This document shows, in pieces, positions 6,364 to 7,073 of a stretch of DNA of 7,073 bases. The translations under genes were made by a program, and so were the position numbers. The notes under the pieces were generated by a model that ran no database searches, was not told where the DNA came from, and worked only from the letters and a program-made list of their open reading frames with translations. Each line of letters starts with the position of its first letter. Positions within the stretch are counted from its first letter, which is position 1. Origin of the DNA: an uncultured Parvularculaceae bacterium (lineage in GTDB: Bacteria; Pseudomonadota; Alphaproteobacteria; Caulobacterales; Parvularculaceae); contig CAMYNO010000237.1 of the NCBI GenBank assembly GCA_947259815.1, positions 1-7,073 on the forward strand, written 5' to 3'.

Positions 6364-6570
6364 ATGAACGACAAAACAGATTCGCGTCCCGCTAGCGCCG
6401 CCCCGGACAAACCCTTGAGCGCGGCTGCGCGCCGCGCACTGGAAGAGGCGGCGGCGCGGCGCAAGGATGCGTCAAAGAAGGCCGGCCCTAAGGAACTTGG
6501 CGGTCCCAGGGGCGAGGAGCCAACCCGCTTTGGCGATTGGGAGCGCGGCGGGCGCGCGGTGGACTTTTAG
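6364..6570 (+). CDS. DUF1674 protein, SDHAF4-like succinate dehydrogenase assembly factor
   Basis: The 68-residue protein ends in the diagnostic DUF1674 block: KELGGPRGEEPTRFGDWE at 43-60, then RGGRAVDF at the C-terminus. The N-terminal 40 residues are Ala-, Lys- and Arg-rich and low in complexity, as usual for the family. Eukaryotic members (SDHAF4/Sdh8) bind flavinylated SdhA and help it join SdhB while protecting it from oxidation. A matching role in bacterial complex II is inferred from homology, and no sdh genes are in this window. The start at 6364 is supported by AAGGAG ten bases upstream. It is divergent from htpX, and its TAG overlaps the TAA of the convergent hydroxylase gene by interlocking four bases (6567-6570). 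The ending TRFGDWE...DF makes the assignment firm. Confidence 0.9.
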   Translation: MNDKTDSRPASAAPDKPLSAAARRALEEAAARRKDASKKAGPKELGGPRGEEPTRFGDWERGGRAVDF

Positions 6571-7073
6571 GCGAGGGCCTTTTCGGCTTCCGGTCCGGGC
6601 GCGGTTTTTTGCGCCCCATCGGTAATGCGCTCAAACCGTTCATTATAGTCAGCGTGTTCGGTGCCCATCCAGCGGTCCCACCAGGTGAAATACAAGGCGT
6701 AGTTCCCGTTCATGCGCTCATGATGCATGTCGTGATGGGTGATCGTCGTGAACTGTTTGAGGAGCGGATTGCGGTTCCAGCCCTTGGGCATCAGTTCATA
6801 GCCTGAATGCCCGACGGCGTTCCGGGTAATCATGATCCACATATAGAGCATGGTCGCGAGGCCATGGGTCGGCACGATGAGGCAATAAAGCGGTATGACC
6901 ATGAAATTCACCGCCGCCTCCGCGATGTTAAAGGAATAGGCGGTGAACGGCGTTGGATTGACGGAGCGGTGATGCACGGCGTGTACATGACGGAACAGCT
7001 TCGGGTGATGGGTCAGCCGGTGTGTCCAGTAAAAATAGGCGTCATGAAAGATCGCGAGCCCGCCGATCGAGAC
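6567..7073 (-). CDS. Fatty acid hydroxylase / sterol desaturase family di-iron membrane enzyme (partial, 5' end outside window)
   Basis: 168 residues are visible, and the frame is open to the right edge, so the start codon lies beyond 7073. Using residue numbers from the edge, three histidine clusters of the FA_hydroxylase superfamily are present: HDAYFYWTHRLTHH at 10-23, HAVHH at 31-35 and THHDMHH at 112-118. HSGYEL at 89-94 also matches the family. These histidines bind the di-iron centre that activates oxygen for C-H hydroxylation or desaturation of lipids. Hydrophobic segments at about 52-67 and 70-84 separate clusters two and three. The C-terminus has WWDRWMGTEH at 131-140, the usual closing motif, then a polar tail. 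The substrate (fatty acid, sterol-like, carotenoid or ether lipid) cannot be determined. The gene is convergent with the DUF1674 gene, with interlocked stop codons. Confidence 0.9.
   Translation of the reverse strand, partial: VSIGGLAIFHDAYFYWTHRLTHHPKLFRHVHAVHHRSVNPTPFTAYSFNIAEAAVNFMVIPLYCLIVPTHGLATMLYMWIMITRNAVGHSGYELMPKGWNRNPLLKQFTTITHHDMHHERMNGNYALYFTWWDRWMGTEHADYNERFERITDGAQKTAPGPEAEKALA

Overview
The window reads as chromosomal DNA of a GC-rich alphaproteobacterium. The support is a DUF1674/SDHAF4-type protein, an HtpX ending in GPWG, and GCGCC-rich codon use. The exact lineage cannot be fixed from sequence alone. Eight genes are tightly packed. Two run off the window edges, and no rRNA, tRNA, CRISPR array or insertion sequence is visible.

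Left edge (1-909): a partial FkbM-type methyltransferase gene on the minus strand, clearly poorer in G+C (about 42% in four hand-counted lines) than the rest (about 60-70% in sampled lines). A 200-base divergent spacer with two short hairpins follows. Positions 910-3899 hold a convergent pair of glycosyltransferase genes. One is a GT2 enzyme of the polyprenyl-phosphate-sugar synthase type with two C-terminal membrane helices. The other is a 654-residue polytopic GT-C-type protein. Their 3' ends overlap by 31 bases. Together they could form a lipid-carrier sugar module: the GT2 would load a sugar onto a polyprenyl phosphate and the GT-C protein would transfer it on the periplasmic side. With the FkbM gene, this looks like a surface-glycan neighbourhood.

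Middle (3900-4700): a 91-base divergent spacer carrying an 11-bp perfect inverted repeat, then an Ogt-type O6-methylguanine-DNA methyltransferase gene. After it lies a 149-base spacer with a 12-bp perfect stem followed by a T tract. That element is a terminator or the end of a possible small RNA.

Right half (4701-7073): on the minus strand, htpX (membrane zinc protease) is followed by a seven-helix membrane protein of unknown function starting MCFS. Divergent from htpX by 62 bases is a 68-residue DUF1674/SDHAF4-like protein, the probable assembly factor of succinate dehydrogenase. Its stop overlaps the stop of a convergent fatty acid hydroxylase/sterol desaturase-family gene whose N-terminus lies beyond the window.

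Most of the window is ordinary housekeeping and envelope gene content, and no clear new system was recognised. The items most worth a second look are the 4582-4686 hairpin/sRNA candidate, the base-composition break at the left edge, the inverted repeat at 3906-3976 and the unassigned MCFS membrane protein.
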